Notes under the pieces: generated by a model
The model's database searches: none
What the model was told of the DNA's origin: nothing
What the model saw: the letters and a program-made list of their open reading frames with translations, nothing else
Made by a program: the position numbers and the translations under genes
Part shown: one piece after another, positions 24,981-40,600 of the stretch
How the letters are laid out: each line of letters starts with the position of its first letter
Numbering within the stretch: position 1 is the stretch's first letter
DNA from: Epinephelus fuscoguttatus
Lineage: Eukaryota; Chordata; Actinopteri; Perciformes; Serranidae
Assembly: GCF_011397635.1 (NCBI RefSeq)
Contig: NC_064773.1
Location: 380,001 to 444,000, forward strand
Direction of reading: 5' to 3'
Length of the DNA stretch: 64,000 nt

Positions 24981-27900
24981 AGTTTAAATCCATTCAGAGT
25001 TCAGACAAACTCACCTTTCGACACAAGTTGATCATCTTACAGGTTTGTCCGTCACCTGAGTAACCTTCACTGCACGCACAGGAAGTCTGGACAAAATGAA
25101 TTCAATCACAAACATGACCACAGTAATAGAAAGAAGTTGCTTCTATTAAAATCAGAGAGTGAATCTTTTTTTTACTTTGTTTGGTCCGACGTGAACACAT
25201 TCTGCGTTGGCGTGACAACCTCCGTTTCCTTCCAGACAGGGATTTATTTCTGTAGGAGAAGCACAGAAGTCCTGCAGCACTCGAACACATCACACAGCCC
25301 GTTCAAAGAACCTGAAGTACACACTGCTGTGTTAAATACATATAGAATTCAAAATGGTTCAGCCTCAAATACTGTTCACATTACGTCACAGTACTTTGTT
25401 ATCTTGTGATATTTTTGCAGTACCTGAAGTACTTCTGCATTCTCAAACAAAATGTTTCCATTTTATTACAATACTTACAGTAGTTTAATTTTACATGAAG
25501 TTCCAGTACCTTAGCTTTCCTTTGCAGTATTTTGTGTTGCAGTACTTTTTCATCACCTGGCTGTAATTTTGGTTCAGTCCACTTTAAATTTTGTATCCGT
25601 TCATTCTGTTTTTTTGGATTGATACATTTTAATTTTAAAACATTATTCATTTATAATTTAAAATGAATATAATTTGGATTTAAACGTGTTTCCTTTACTT
25701 ATTTTGAAACAAAAGATTTTCTTAATAACTCAGACTGGAACAGCAGGTTGAACACGTCCTGACTCAGAGATCAGCTCAGAGTTTAAACACAGAAATGGTA
25801 AAATATAATAAATACAGTGAACGCACCAACACACACAAGTCCGTCTCCAGAGTAACCACGGTTACAGACACAGTCTCTCCGCCCAGGTCGAGTCCTCTTA
25901 CAGACGGCATACAGACTGCAGCCGCCGTTATCCACCGCACACGGGTCTGTGGCTGGAAACATCACCATCATCATCACCATCATCATCAAACCCACTCTAC
26001 TGACCAATCAGACTACAGTATCTTTAGCTCCACCTCTGTGTGTTGGGTCTGATACATAGCTGTAATTAAACGTGAAGGGTGTTTACTTTAATTCATCAAG
26101 AACGATCTCTGTTTTTAGATTCTTCGTTCACCTTGGAGACACGGATCACTGTTCAGGTGAGACGAACAAGGTGTTCAGGTGTCAGGACTCGTCTCTGTAC
26201 TTGTTTTATTATTAGACAGAACCCACCATTAAATTGACTGGAACATTTGAAGGTTCTGCACTAAGCTGGTTTAAATCTTATTTATCTGATCGATTTCAGT
26301 TTGTTCACGTTCATAATGAATCATCCTTACGTACTAAAGTTTGTTTTGGAGTTCCGCAAGGTTCTGTGCTCGGACCAATCCTATTTACTCTATATATGCT
26401 TCCTTTAGGTAACATCATTAGAAATCACTCTGTAAATTTCCATTGTTATGCGGATGATACTCAGTTGTATTTATCAATGAAGCCAGAAGAAACTAATCAA
26501 TTAACTAAACTTCAAATTTATTTATATTTATCTGTTTTATATGCACTCACTTGCACTTTGAGATAGGCCAGTGCATTACCTGTAGTTCCCTTGTTTGTAA
26601 CCTTACAAACAAGGGAAATGGTTGCACTACTCCTGAAACTGTAGTCTGCAACTGTAACACACTCAGCGCACTATGCTGGCAACTTGTCTATGTTGATGTT
26701 GATTGTATGTATGTATGTGAATATTGCAGCTGTTTGCACTATACTGCCCAAGACGAATTTCCCTTGCGGGACAATAAAGTTTATCTTATCTTATCTTATC
26801 TTATCTTATCTTAAAAGAGACATAAACGACAAAAAATCCTGGATGAACTCCAGTTTCCTGATGTTAAACTCAGACCACACTCTCTGGTGAGGCATTTAAA
26901 GACACAGGGGTGTTGTCTGCTGTGAAGCCCTCTGGGGTAATTTGTGAATTGTGACGTTGGGCTTTTTAAATAAAACTGAATTGAGTTGTTACCTTGACAA
27001 AATGTCCCGTTTCCTTCAAATCCAGCGGCGCAGAGACACTGAGGACCGGACGGTCTGATCACACAACTGTCGGACCACAGAGTCAGAGTGATGGATCAGT
27101 TTAGTGTCAGAAACACAGACGGTGGAAGAAGCTAAAACATCTCGACTCAAACACAACTTCCTCCTGGTTTAACACAAGGTAGACTATGAAGGAGGGAAAG
27201 GCTCATGAAGTCAGTGAGAGTGCAGGAGGAGTCATGGGAGAAGGATGGGATCACCTCCTCCTCGTTAATGACCTCTCATTTTAACACCTGGCACATAACA
27301 TGCTGCTAATGCTGACGTCTGATACAGAATGAAAACATTTGATTATACAGTTAGTTTGCATCATTATAATCCTGAACATTGTGTGTCATCGCTGTCATCA
27401 TGGCGTCTGTCTGTCGACTCTGGAGGAGGAAATGAACATATAGAAGCTATCTGAGGAAACATACATCAGCCCAGATATCGGATGGTTAATAGTGCAGCAT
27501 GTTACTGATGATTCTGACGGGTGATGGACGAGGACGCCAATCACATCTTTCTCCTGTAATGACAGACAGATCTGAGATCTGCTCAACATTTCGATAAAAC
27601 CATCAGGTAATGTGTGTTTTTAATTTGGCTGAAGGATTTTAGAATCAAAGCTGAAACAACAAAGATAGTTAGAATGTGATATGACTCCAAACTCTGGCTC
27701 CTCCCCCTGCGTCTCTGACATCATGACCTGAGTTTCCTGGTTGAGCGCTGTGACTGTTTCTCAGGTAACAAAGTATTTATGAATAGTTTCAACCAAACAG
27801 AAGTGTGTGTGTGTGTGACTTACTTTGCGCTGGTGTGACATTTGACTGATCCACACAGTTCATCAGCTTTAGATTCGATCTCTGCAACAACAAACACACA

Positions 27901-29661
27901 AAGAACCAAATCAGAAAATATAAACGTTCAAAATACCAAAGATGTGTCATCTGTCAGATCTTTAAAAATTATGGAGTAAATTTGGGATATTTTGAGAATA
28001 AAACAGAAAATTTATGTGACAAAAAGTTATAAAGAATTAAGTATTTAAGTCAAAATGTCTTAAAATGAAACATTTGAATTAAACAAGTCTGAATATTATA
28101 AAGATGTTGACTTTAATATCTGGTCACAGGTTTTATCAACACACACGTTTTCTCAGAGAGATTAAAATTCAATGATGAATAATTCACGTTAACATAATGT
28201 ATGACTATATAATGTATAAAAACATGACGTATAAATGATGATAAAAAACGATGAGCTCATGATTTTATACCTAATATGTCTGACACAAGGACAGCACGCT
28301 AGTTCAGCTGATAGTGAATTGTTTCTAATAAGCTCAAATGACAGCTGTCTGTGTGGAGACTAACTTAGTCTGACACTTAAAAGTCTGTACACTGAGCTGC
28401 TGGCTGAGACAAACAGCCCAACTCTCCACACCAGCACTGATGTTGCCAGCCAATAAGCTGGCGGAGCCAAATACAGGACACACGCTGAATCAGCTACGTC
28501 ATCAGCCTGATTGAATACATTTTAAAAGTTCCTGGAAATGTTGGTGGAAAAGGGGCTAATGTCTCGGAGGTTTCAGGGTTCGTACTTTCGTCACAGAGGA
28601 CTCCTCTCCAGCCAACATCACACTCACACGTCCCGTCACCTTTCAGCCCTTCGTTACAGCGGCCATTTTTACAGCCGCAGTCTGCAGAGACACACAGTGA
28701 CGGTGAGATCAGAGGACACAGACACATGTACTCTGTATTTCCTGTTTACAGTCTGAGGGGTTCGGACCCTGATCACAGTGCACTCCATATTTGCCACTCT
28801 GGCAGGTCTCACAGGCGGTCCCAGTGAAACCTCTATCACACTGACACACTCCGGTCCCATTCGTCCCGTCTGAGCACGCTCCGTTACCGAAGCAGGGCTG
28901 AACCTTTGGCCCTGGACACTGCTCACAGTGCTCCCCGAAAAACCCTCTGCAGCACCTCCGCACCTGAAAACACGTTTTTATTATTTCATCTTCGTCTTTT
29001 ATACATGCTTTAGTTTTCTGTTGACCAGTAGCAGCAGCAGGGACTTACGATGTTCTTCTGGAGGCAGGTGGCTCTGCAGCCGATGGACAGCAGCCGCTCC
29101 TCTTCAAACATCCGAGTGAACATACACTTCCTGCTCCTCACTGATTTCTGCAGACGACAGGAAGTCATCACAAGGCAGCTTGAATTTTCTTCTATAACTT
29201 AGCCCGTAAATTAAGAAACAAAAATCCAACATTTTCTATTATTCATCATGCATCAACATTAGTTTTCAACCTGGTTTCACTCCAAAGTCGTCAAATACTG
29301 GCATTTGCTCAGTGACTTCCAGCAGCATCAGACACCAATGAAAAAAGCTGTTATTGTTTAGCAGCATCTGGAAGTGTCAGGGGAAGACGCAGCGGGACAA
29401 CAAAAGTTCGGGTGGTGAAAGTCCGAGGAGGGTGAGTGGGTCAAACAACCATTAACTTTCATCCAGGAGGCCGGTGTTCAGTTCCTGTAAGATTGTAAAA
29501 CCAAACCCCGTTCTGTTTTCCTAAAACCAACCAGGTGTGTGTGCGTCGGCTAAACATAACCACGTGTGTGTGTGTCGGCTAAACGTAACCACGTGTGTGT
29601 GTGTGTGTGTTGGCTAAACGTAACCACATGTGTGTGTGTGTGTGTGTGGGCTAAATGTAAC

Positions 29662-29697
<36 letters not shown>

Positions 29698-31659
29698 GGC
29701 TAAACGTAACCACGTGTGTGTGTTGGCTAAATGTAACCACGTGTGTGTGTGTGTGTGTGTGTGTTGGCTAAACGTAACCACGTGTGTGTGTTGGCTAAAC
29801 GTAACCACGTGTGTGTGTGTGTTGGCTAAATGTAACCACGTGTGTGTGTTGGCTAAACGTAACCATGTGTGTGTGTTGGCTAAATGTAACCACGTGTGTG
29901 TGTTGGCTAAATGTAACCACGTGTGTGTGTGTCGGCTAAACGTAACCATGTGTGTGTGTTGGCTAAATGTAACCACGTGTGTGTGTGTGTTGGCTAAATG
30001 TAACCACGTGTGTGTGTGTGTTGGCTAAATGTAACCACGTGTGTGTGTGTTGACTAAATGTAACCACGTGTGTGTGTTGGCTAAACGTAACCACGTGTGT
30101 GTGTTGGCTAAATGTAACCACGTGTGTGTTGGCTAAATGTAACCACGTGTGTGTGTGTTGGCTAAATGTAACCACGTGTGTGTGTGTGTGTTGGCTAAAT
30201 GTAACCACGTGTGTGTGTGTTGACTAAATGTAACCACGTGTGTGTGTGTTGACTAAACGTAACCACGTGTGTGTGTGTTGGCTAAATGTAACCACGTGTG
30301 TATGTGTGTGTTGGCTAAATGTAACCACGTGTGTGTGTGTCGGCTAAACGTAACCACGTGTGTGTGTGTGTGTTGGCTAAATGTAACCACGTGTGTGTGT
30401 GTTGGCTAAACGTAACCACGTGTGTGTGTGTTGGCTAAACGTAACCACGTGTGTGTGTTGGCTAAACGTAACCATGTGTGTGTGTTGGCTAAATGTAACC
30501 ACGTGTGTGTGTTGGCTAAATGTAACCACGTGTGTGTGTGTCGGCTAAACGTAACCACGTGTGTGTGTGTTGGCTAAACGTAACCACGTGTGTGTGTGTC
30601 GGCTAAACGTAACCACGTGTGTGTGTGTTGGCTAAATGTAACCACGTGTGTGTGTGTTGGCTAAACGTAACCACGTGTGTGTGTGTTGGCTAAATGTAAC
30701 CACGTGTGTGTGTGTGTTGGCTAAATGTAACCACGTGTGTGTGTTGGCTAAACGTAACCACGTGTGTGTGTTGGCTAAATGTAACCACGTGTGTGTGTGT
30801 TGGCTAAACGTAACCACGTGTGTGTGTGTTGGCTAAACGTAACCACGTGTGTGTGTTGGCTAAACGTAACCACGTGTGTGTGTTGGCTAAACGTAACCAC
30901 GTGTGTGTGTTGGCTAAATGTAACCGCTGTGTTTTCCCCTGATGCCGCCATAATAACTATAATGGCATCTGGTCGCATATCATGCTGATGTTAAAGGACG
31001 CCTTTTTTTCTGGCGCTTAGTCAAGTCACTGCCCAAGCGCTGTATTTCAGAGTGAGACTGGACTCACCTAAATATAAAATCAAATCGTCTGCATATAAAC
31101 TGAGGGGTTTTTTTTCTTTGTTGTTTGCTCTGGTTTTTATGAGCCAAACTTTTAAATCCTGATAAAACTAACAGATGTGATGAAGGACAAACTGTAACAA
31201 CACCTCCTGTTAGAGAGTTTAAAATCTAACAGCTGCTGAAACTTTTGTTCGTACAGTCTGATAGTCTGTTGGACTGTTTGTTTGACTACTGTCAAAATTT
31301 ACAGAATTAAACATTACATAAATAATATGATGTCATGTGTTTGAGTGTCATAAATCTTACATCTGGGACGGTGTCGTTGGGACAGATTTTACCCTGCGGG
31401 AACAAACAGTCGACACAAGTTCCCTTTGGAGAGAAGAGACAAAGTTCAGTTGGTGTCAGTGTGAAACTACTCACAGTCATGCTGATAATGACATGTGATG
31501 TGACATGTGATGACCTCACCAGGACTTTGTTGTACGTGGCGTCATCACAGCGGTTCCTGTTGATGTTCAGGACAGCCGACAGGCCGTGGATCACTCCTTT
31601 ACCACTCAGGATGTTGGAGGAGTTTATCTGAGCCTCGTTCACAAACAGCTGATGAGAAT

Positions 31660-31690
<31 letters not shown>

Positions 31691-33982
31691 CAGATCGTAT
31701 CAATCAGCTGATCATGTGATCATGTGAGAGATTATTGATCAGACCTTTCCGTCTCGGGGGAAGATGCTGAGCTGGAAGGAGAATCCGAGCAGCGTCTGTT
31801 TGTACCCTCCAGACTGAAGGTCGGTCTTCAGCAGACGTTCCGACGCCACCACATGGTAACGAGTCGTATTCACATCCTGTTTACGCCATCAAAATAAAAG
31901 CACAGACACATTTATGTACACATCACAGCTTTCAATCACTGCTTATACTTTATTTTTGCTTCATTTGGACCAACTTTGTTAATCCAGCATCAAAATCTTC
32001 CTGAGAAGTTGCTCATGAACAAAGAGAAGATAGAAAAATATTTTTTTTCACTGCATTAAACACAGAACGTTTCTAAAGTGACGTAGTGCCTGAGCTGACT
32101 GTGTCATCAGCAGGTGGTGGGGATGGTGGATGGTGTGACACCTGGAGAGACACCTGCAGACACTGTTCAGCACCAACAAACTACTGAACCAGTTGGGTTT
32201 TTTTTACAGACATTTTGCTGTGTTTCCAGCGGCTTTTTAGCCTTCAAACATGGGTGTTTTTCAGTAACTTGTCGCTGTGTTTACAGCGGGGACTGTGGAA
32301 CAAAAACATTGCTGTACTCACAGCAGGGACAATCCTACACCAGGTACTTTAAGCCAAAAGATGATCTTTTTCTAACTATAACCAGGCAGCTTTGAACCTA
32401 AACACACGTTACCCACAGAGTTGTTAAGAAGTAAAGTTTCAGTGTATTCTGCCTTGTACACTGCGTTACTCACTAACATCAGTTTAAAGGAGTCGTCTCA
32501 AGTTACACTTCTGTAACAAACATAAACAAAACTGTCAAGCTGGAGGAAGATAAAATGATGATACAGGTATAATATGAAACTAGAGGACCTGAGGAATTTG
32601 TTATGCTAGCCTAGCTACAGACATGCACACTTTATGTTAGTCTCATACGGTGGTGCTGACCTATTGTAACTGAATATCTCTGCAGACTGGGCTCCATAAA
32701 CTGTGTTGGAATCACATCAGTCAGGTCTGACTGGAAAGATGAGACTCTTGTGGATTCAATGAGCCCAGTTTTATTGATGTGTGATGATGTTAGTCCCCAC
32801 AGCAGCCATCTTATTGTAGTGGTACCATTTCTTTTAAACTTGGCCTGAGTGTATAAAATGACCTCTAGTGACCTTGAGCATAATCATGGACACAAACTAC
32901 AAATGCATTCTTACAGAATTCTCCAAATGTCAAAGTTTTTGATTCTAAATCACAGCGTGATTTTTTTTCTGTGGTGTTCCTCACGGTCTCAGTGTTAATG
33001 TGATATTCTAGCAGATTTTTGAACATTTCTATCAGTTCTTGAGGGATAAAAACTCACTTAAATTTCGCACCCAAACTCTGTAACAAATGGTAGCAATCCA
33101 AAAATTGCTGCAACAGCTTATGAGACATAAATGAGCATTGGAACAGCTGTCATATGCTTCCTCATAATGATCTGAGCCGTTATACACTCTAAACCTTGAC
33201 AATTTGAATAGACGCCTAACCAAAACAAAATGTTCATTACAGATGTACGAGTATAAAAACTTGACACACAGCGCTGAGCTGCATCTCAAATTCATCTTCA
33301 GGTTTCCATCTTTAAGGTGATGTAAAGCACTTCTATGCTGACCTGCTGTCTCCCACAGAATAATACATAAATGGGTCAATGTGGGTCTCAGAGGGTTAAC
33401 GAGGACCCTGTCCAGTTTATCATGAATACATGACATACAATACATGTTTCATCCTGCTGTACTGTACCAGGGCAGTGGCAGCCATTTTGTTGAGGTAATC
33501 AGTGACAGCAGCGTCTGTTGGAGCAAAGACGGTGAACTCGTCCGCCTGTTCGATCTCGTCCGTCAAGTTGTAATCCTGAAGAAGACAACAGAGAAATACT
33601 GTAAACAAACATCACAGACGTGACCCCAGAGTTAAACAAGGTGTTTGTGTGTTCATACGATGAGATACGACGTGAACAGAGAGAACTCTGGCCTCAGACC
33701 GAGAGTCGCCAGCAGACCCTCACTCCGCTTTCTGTCAGGAACCAAAACCTGCAGACACACAAACACAAGTTCCACTAGGCTGTCGGCTTAGAGCGTCGTT
33801 AGCATCGTTAGCATTGTTAGCATCATTAGCATCGTTAGCTTTGCACCTTATCAATGACATGGATCAGTCCATTGGTAGCAGCTACGTTGGATGTGATGAT
33901 GGTTGCTCCTCCAACAGCTGTGAGCTGAGAGAACAAACACTCTGAATCAAATCTGAACATCAGTGTTACAAAATAAAACCTT

Positions 33983-34018
<36 letters not shown>

Positions 34019-34643
34019 CGGTTTCTTCTATAAATAAATATCTAATAAACTACATGAAGCCAGTAGAGGTGACAGGACGTTTGGTAACAGTCAGACTTTG
34101 AGTTTTATATCTAAAATGAAACTTTAATCTGGTTTAGTGGGCAGACACAACATGAAACCATCTCCTCTGTGGACTCACCTCATTGGTTGTTGAAACAGGA
34201 AGTGTTGTCTTGAGAAGGGATGTCAGAGAGGAAGTGCTGCTCAGACTGGATAACGGATAGTTACCTGGGATGACGTGGTTTCTGTGAAACAGGACAGATG
34301 GTTAATAAAATACTCTGAACATCAGAACATGAGGCTCGTTAAATGTCAGTTTGTGGTGGCGGTGTCACCTGATGAGACTCGGCAGGTTTCCCTTCATTGT
34401 CCAGAAGGCTTTGTCCTCTGAGGACATCTTGCCGACGGCGACTGAAGACGGAACCAGGAGGGTGACGTTCTGATCCGACAGAGACCAGGACAGACCCGAG
34501 TCCTGGAATATAAGAGATCATCTCTGAGACCGAGACCAGCAGAAAGACTCACTGAGGCTAAAAACATGAGCTCAACATAAATCTTAATAAACAGCTGCTG
34601 GTACGTGCACATCATATATATATGTATATATATATATATATAG

Positions 34644-34677
<34 letters not shown>

Positions 34678-37600
34678 CTATATATATATATATATATATA
34701 TATCTGTGATATCTGTGATAGACACAAAACATTCATCTATGTCTGCAGATTAGTGTCATATGTCTTTAAATATTCACACCTTTGACATCATGTGTGTATA
34801 TTTATGATATAAGGCCATTTTGTTGTGTTTACATTGATAACATTCTGAGCTGGCACCGGGCGTTAACGTGACGTCAAAAAGACGTTGGACTCTTATGATG
34901 TGTTCACACCAAACAGGACGCAAACTTAGCGTTGCATTACTGTGAGTTTGAGAGTTGGAATATTTTGTGTTGACACGTCATAGGCGCTTGAAATCGCTGA
35001 ATCAGTGAATGAACTTCCACTGGTATGTCCTCTGCGTCATATGTCCCTGGAGGATCTCAGTGCTGATTGGCTATTGTGGCACAAATTGGTCACTCAAATT
35101 AGCGTTTTTAAAGCTCTTGCAAACAAGTGTACGACGCAAAATCGTGCTAGTGGCTTTATTGGTGCTGCTTAATCTACATATTTTGAGTCATTCATGTGGC
35201 ATCCCTCACGCTGTCTGTCTTTACATGACTTTACATGTGATTCACTCACATGACTCACACACAGTTACTGTTACATACAAATGTAAGTTTGTGTTTTATG
35301 CATTAAACACAAACATACACTGTATGTCGGGAGTTTCAATCAGACTCGTTGCCACAGGTGAATAACATCAAGCACCTAGCCTTGCAGTCTGCATCTGCAA
35401 ACATTTGTGATACAACATGGGTCATTTTGAAGAGCTCAGTGACTTTCAGATAAGACGGTTCGTGAAACTTCATCTCTGCTGGATATTCCATGGTCAACTG
35501 TAAGTCATATTATTAGAAAGTGGAAGTGTTTAGGAACTTATTTATCTCTTAAATATAAAATCATATCATCTGCAAAAAAACAGAGTTTCTTACTTTTTCT
35601 GTTCTTTAATCAGTTTAATCATTAAAACAAATAACAAGTGATAAAGAACGACCTCTCCGTACCTCTTGCTCTCTGAATATTTCATTATAATATAATGATT
35701 ATTAATAATAATGATATTTAATATGAAAACAAGTTGTTTTTTCCTTGGACTCTGTCTTTAAATTGTATGTAATCTGTATATATGTTACACCTTAAATGGG
35801 CGTGTATTAGGGTGTACGTCGCAGTTTAGTTGTTGTTAGACACATACATTTGTGATATATTATCTCATTACTCTGCGTCACAAATGTTTGTACACACATA
35901 TATAAATGTTTTAATCTGAGATACATGTGATTTTTGTAAATGTGTGATTAGTGCTCAGTGAGTTTCACTAACATACGTATATGAACCTGTGATATACGTT
36001 CTCCGTTAGCTACAGTCAGATAAGATAATCTTTGAGTTACAAATGTTTGTCTGTCTTTATATTTAGCTGACAAATGATATAAAAAAACAAATACATTCTG
36101 GTTTGATCGGCGAGTTTTATATTTCAGACTCAGAGGTTTGATACTCACTGTGGTCCACGTAAAGAACTCGGAGGCGTCGGGCAGATCCATCAGCACCTGA
36201 ATGCATCAGGAACACAGACTCAGGTTTGTTGGTGAAGATACAGAAACATGAACACATGAAGACGCTGATCACATCTCTCACCTGAACGACTGTACCGTAA
36301 CACGAGCGTCCGTTTCCAACGTAACCTTCATCACAGACACACGTCCACTGAGAGAACAGCAGGCGGCAGCTGGCCTGAACACACCATAGGTTACTGTCTT
36401 AATCATCATCATCATCATCATCATCTTCATCATCACCAGTCTGTTATAAGTCTGATGGTTTTGAAGGTTTCTGGAACTCACAAGGTAGTGACAGCCTCCG
36501 TTCACGGTCACACACTGATTCACAGCTTCACAGTCTCGCCCGTTTCCTTTGTATCCAGCTTTACAGGTGCAGTCGCTCTGTTGGGTCGAGAAAAAGAGGA
36601 AGAGGAGGAAGATCTGTGTCAGCTGACAGTACTGACAGCACATGTTTGATCGAACATGGTTTATACTCAAACACTGGAGGTATTTCTGAGCAGCTTTGTG
36701 ACACCAAACAGGTCGTACTCCTCTAACGTCAGGTCTCTAGGATGCGTAATGCTCCGCAACATTTCTGAAGCTGGTAACCAGAGTTCTGAGAGATCTGAAG
36801 GGGCGAACAGTCTGTTCACAGGTAAATGATTAACCCTCTTTATGAAATCAAATCAAACTCTAAACTCTTCCATGGCAATGACCAGAACCAAAAGTGTTTA
36901 TAGTTTAATTGCTTCCAAAAGAACCAAGACAAAATCTCCACTAAACTTGATTGAGATATTTTAATGATGCCCTGAACTGAAAGAGGAAAAAACAAGAATG
37001 ACTACATGGCCAAAATGATTAGTTCTGACATTTAACAGTCAATAGTGTGACCTTTCAAGAACTTAAACTAGGTCAGCAGATGTCTCTTGAGAGGTCTTGG
37101 CCCAGTCTTCCAGGGCAAATTGTTCCAGCTTATCCAAACTGCGTGGTTTTCGAGCATGAACATGAACCTTAAGCTCTTGCCACAGATTCTCACCAGGATT
37201 GAGATCTGGGCTAAGAGGGCTGCTCCAGGACCTTTATTCTTGTGTTCTTCAAAAGCTTCTGGACTGACTTGGGTATATACTTCGGGTCACTGTCTTGCTG
37301 GAAGACTCAGTGATGTCCTTAGGCTCGACTGGCAGCAAATTTCTTCACATTATTCTTCAACATGTCGACAAAATCGTATTTCTTTCAACCTGAACAGCAG
37401 CAGAATAGCCCCACAGCAACATGCTCCTACCATGTTTAACTGTGGCAACTCTTCAGTGTTGAAGGCCTCGCCCTTCCTCCGCCAGACAAAGTCAACATCC
37501 ATGTGTCCAATCAGCTCAAGTTAAGTCTCATCAGACCAAAGGACAGACTTTCAAAACTCATGTCTATGTTTTAAGTGCTCACGGGCAAACTTCAGTGTGG

Positions 37601-40600
37601 CGTTGTCTTGGACAATGACCTCGAAGCCCACCACAATGAAGAACCCTCACAACAGTCTTCCAAGTCCAGAAGAGGCCAGTTCAGCAACAATCTTGGCAGA
37701 GAGCTGAGGATCGTTGCAGACATCTTGGACTGTTTTGCTCTCTTAAGTTTCTGAAACCTTTCGACCATGCTCAGGTTCAGTTCAGCTTTCCCCCTTTAAC
37801 ATGAGCATCCACTGTCTTTTGTCTGAGTTCCAGACTGATTTCTTTACTCTTTGACATGATGAAATTACTTCTTATCAAGAATTTAAGAGCAGTCCATCTT
37901 AGTCAAGTCTTCCAGTGCCTATAGTCCTGTTCATTGGAGTCCTTTAGGTAATGTTCAGAGCTGATCGGTTGCTCAGGGGTGTTTTGAAAGCAAATAATTA
38001 CATGGAGGCTAAAAATTTTGACCACCTCCATTTTTTTGGTAAAATGAAAAACCTGGAGATTGAGTTTACATGCCAACTGGGACCTTCACACTGATGAATG
38101 TTTTGCTATGTAAAGTTTTATGAATGATGCAAACATTGGGCAGAATTTCCGGATATTGGTCCACAGTTCGTCAGGGCTGATCATTTGGACTGTAACTGTA
38201 GACGATGTTGTTGTCTGTTCAGATACGTGGGCTTCTCATGTGGAGCTCATCCATGCTCCATTCAGCTGCTTGGCTGAGAAGCATCTCGCTGTCAGCCTCA
38301 CCAAGTGTGAGTCTGCGAGGGCAACAGAGATGTACTAAGGTCGGGTGGTTTGAGTTCAGTTTGTCCAGTAAAACAAAGAATCCGAGCTCTTGAACGGTTT
38401 CCTCCCCCTGCTCCAAAGAAGGAGATCATGTGTTTCATGGGCCTGGTGGGAAACTACAGACAGACACCGTGTGTCTTCTGTCCTCTGTCATGGCTCATGA
38501 GTCGAGTCAGACGACAGAGGACAGAGACGAACCTGAACAGAAAGGGTTTACAGGGTCAGATGTCGTCACCTGTCCAGGTCCCACGTAGATGCAGGTGGCG
38601 TTGGGGTGACAGCCTCCTCTGTCTGCTCCGTCACAGTTGTTGATTGGCTGACAGTCGTCTCCGTCCTCCCTCCACCCGGTCAGACACTGACAGGTGTGTG
38701 TCCCTGCTCCTGTCTTTATACACTTAGCCTGCAGGGGGCACAAAGACGCAGACACACAGACACAGCAGTGAGGACAAAGGACAGAGTGGACATCGGAGGT
38801 TCGCATAAAGAAGCTTGTCTTTAATGTCCTCCTTTTTTAAAAACTTTATTAAATCTGACGTACGTTGATGTTGCAGCCGCCACGGAGGGGTGGGGCACAG
38901 GGGTCGGACTCCACACAGGTGATACCATCTCCTTGGTAACCAGGTTTACACACACACCTGAGAACACACAGAGTATAATGAGGTCATCATGAAGAAGGTG
39001 AGCGGTGAACGTCGTCAGCAGCACAACCAAAACCACAGAAGACTTCAACAAAATAAAAGACTGAGACGGAAACAGCAAACATCTCGTCATCTAACGATGA
39101 AGACGTAAACCTGAGTCTGATGCAGGTGAGCTTACCTGGGGGTTTGCTGGCTGAAGTCACAGTCTGCATGGGCATGGCAGAACTGAACAACGCCACACGC
39201 CGCCGTCCTGCGTTCACAGAATGGACCGGTGAAACCCATCTGACAGGAGTCGACTTTACACCGCCCGTCTGAGTTTGGACGGTTGTCACACTGTCCATTG
39301 ATACAGGGACACGCTGAGGACACACAGGTGAGTCTTCATCATCATGACATCACACCTACCGGGATGAGGTCCCAGGAAGAGAGGAGACAGACTTACTTCT
39401 GTCACAGTTTGGTCCATATTTGTTGGAGGAGGTGCAGTACTGACAGCGAGAGCCTCCGAAGTTCGGATCACAGATACACGTTCCATTTCCTGCAAGACCC
39501 TCCGAACACTACGACAGAAACACACTTCATTTCCTCAGAAACCTTCTGTGATGGTAACTGTATATATATATTGATGATGAGGGCGTGTAGAGGACATGAC
39601 CTTGGTGTTTGCAATGTGTGGATGTTGACTCTGACCTGACCGTGCCCGGAGCAGGGGGTCTGGTATCCTCCAGGACACGGTCTACAGTCTGGACCGTAGA
39701 AACCTTTACAACATGCAGGAGTCTGAACAAACACAGAGAAACGTCACAGAGTCAAAACATCGCTTACGTTTGTTTTCAGTCGTCTTCATCACAGCTGATT
39801 CTTATATGATATAATCTTCTTCGTATTGCTGTGTCACTTTACCGTGACGGTGGTGTTGCAGCGCGGCGAGCAACCTGTGGCTGGGATGCGAATAGTCGGT
39901 GTGCTGATGGACATGATGTAAACACATCCGTAGGTGGAGGAGCCCTGATGGATGAAGAGATGCACCGTCATGATCACAGTCTGAGACTCTCTCACAAACA
40001 CAGAGAAAATGAACAGAGTGAGACGTCTTACCATATAAACTCCTCCTGACGAGCACTGAGACAGTTTGACTTTAGAGCAGCTCACACATTCTCCCTGGAA
40101 ACAAAAGGTACTGTCAAACATCTCAGATGGTGAAAAGTATTCTCCGTTTTTTGGTACAAGGAAGGAGTCGTACGTTCATGACGCTCCTCTCACGAGAATA
40201 AATATGTAGAAATATGTAGAACCAAAAATGGACTCCATCCCAGGTTTCTTTCTAAAAGTCTCGGGTGCCATGAGAAGACGTCACATTTGAGAGGCTGGAA
40301 TAAAAAAGTTCCAGAAGAAGGTTTGGATAAAATGGATCCATTGATTAATTGTTGATTGTTACATGACATGATGACGATGATGTCACAGTGAAGTTGACTG
40401 TTGACCCTATCAGTTTAAAACTACAGGAAATGTGTCCATTCAGCTCTGATTGGCTATTGAGGCCTTAACAACAGCACTGGAAGCTCCTATTGGCTCAGTG
40501 AGGTGTGAATCAAAAGGTCAGGAGCTCTTTGCTGTCGTTTGTCTGACAGAAGTGTTTACTGAGCCTGCTGTGGTGGTTGGATCTTCAAATGTTTAGCATT

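Noticed and set aside
29614..30988. Several Val/Cys/Asn-rich ORFs on both strands
   Set aside because: Translation of the TAACCACGTG(TG)n array, not genes.
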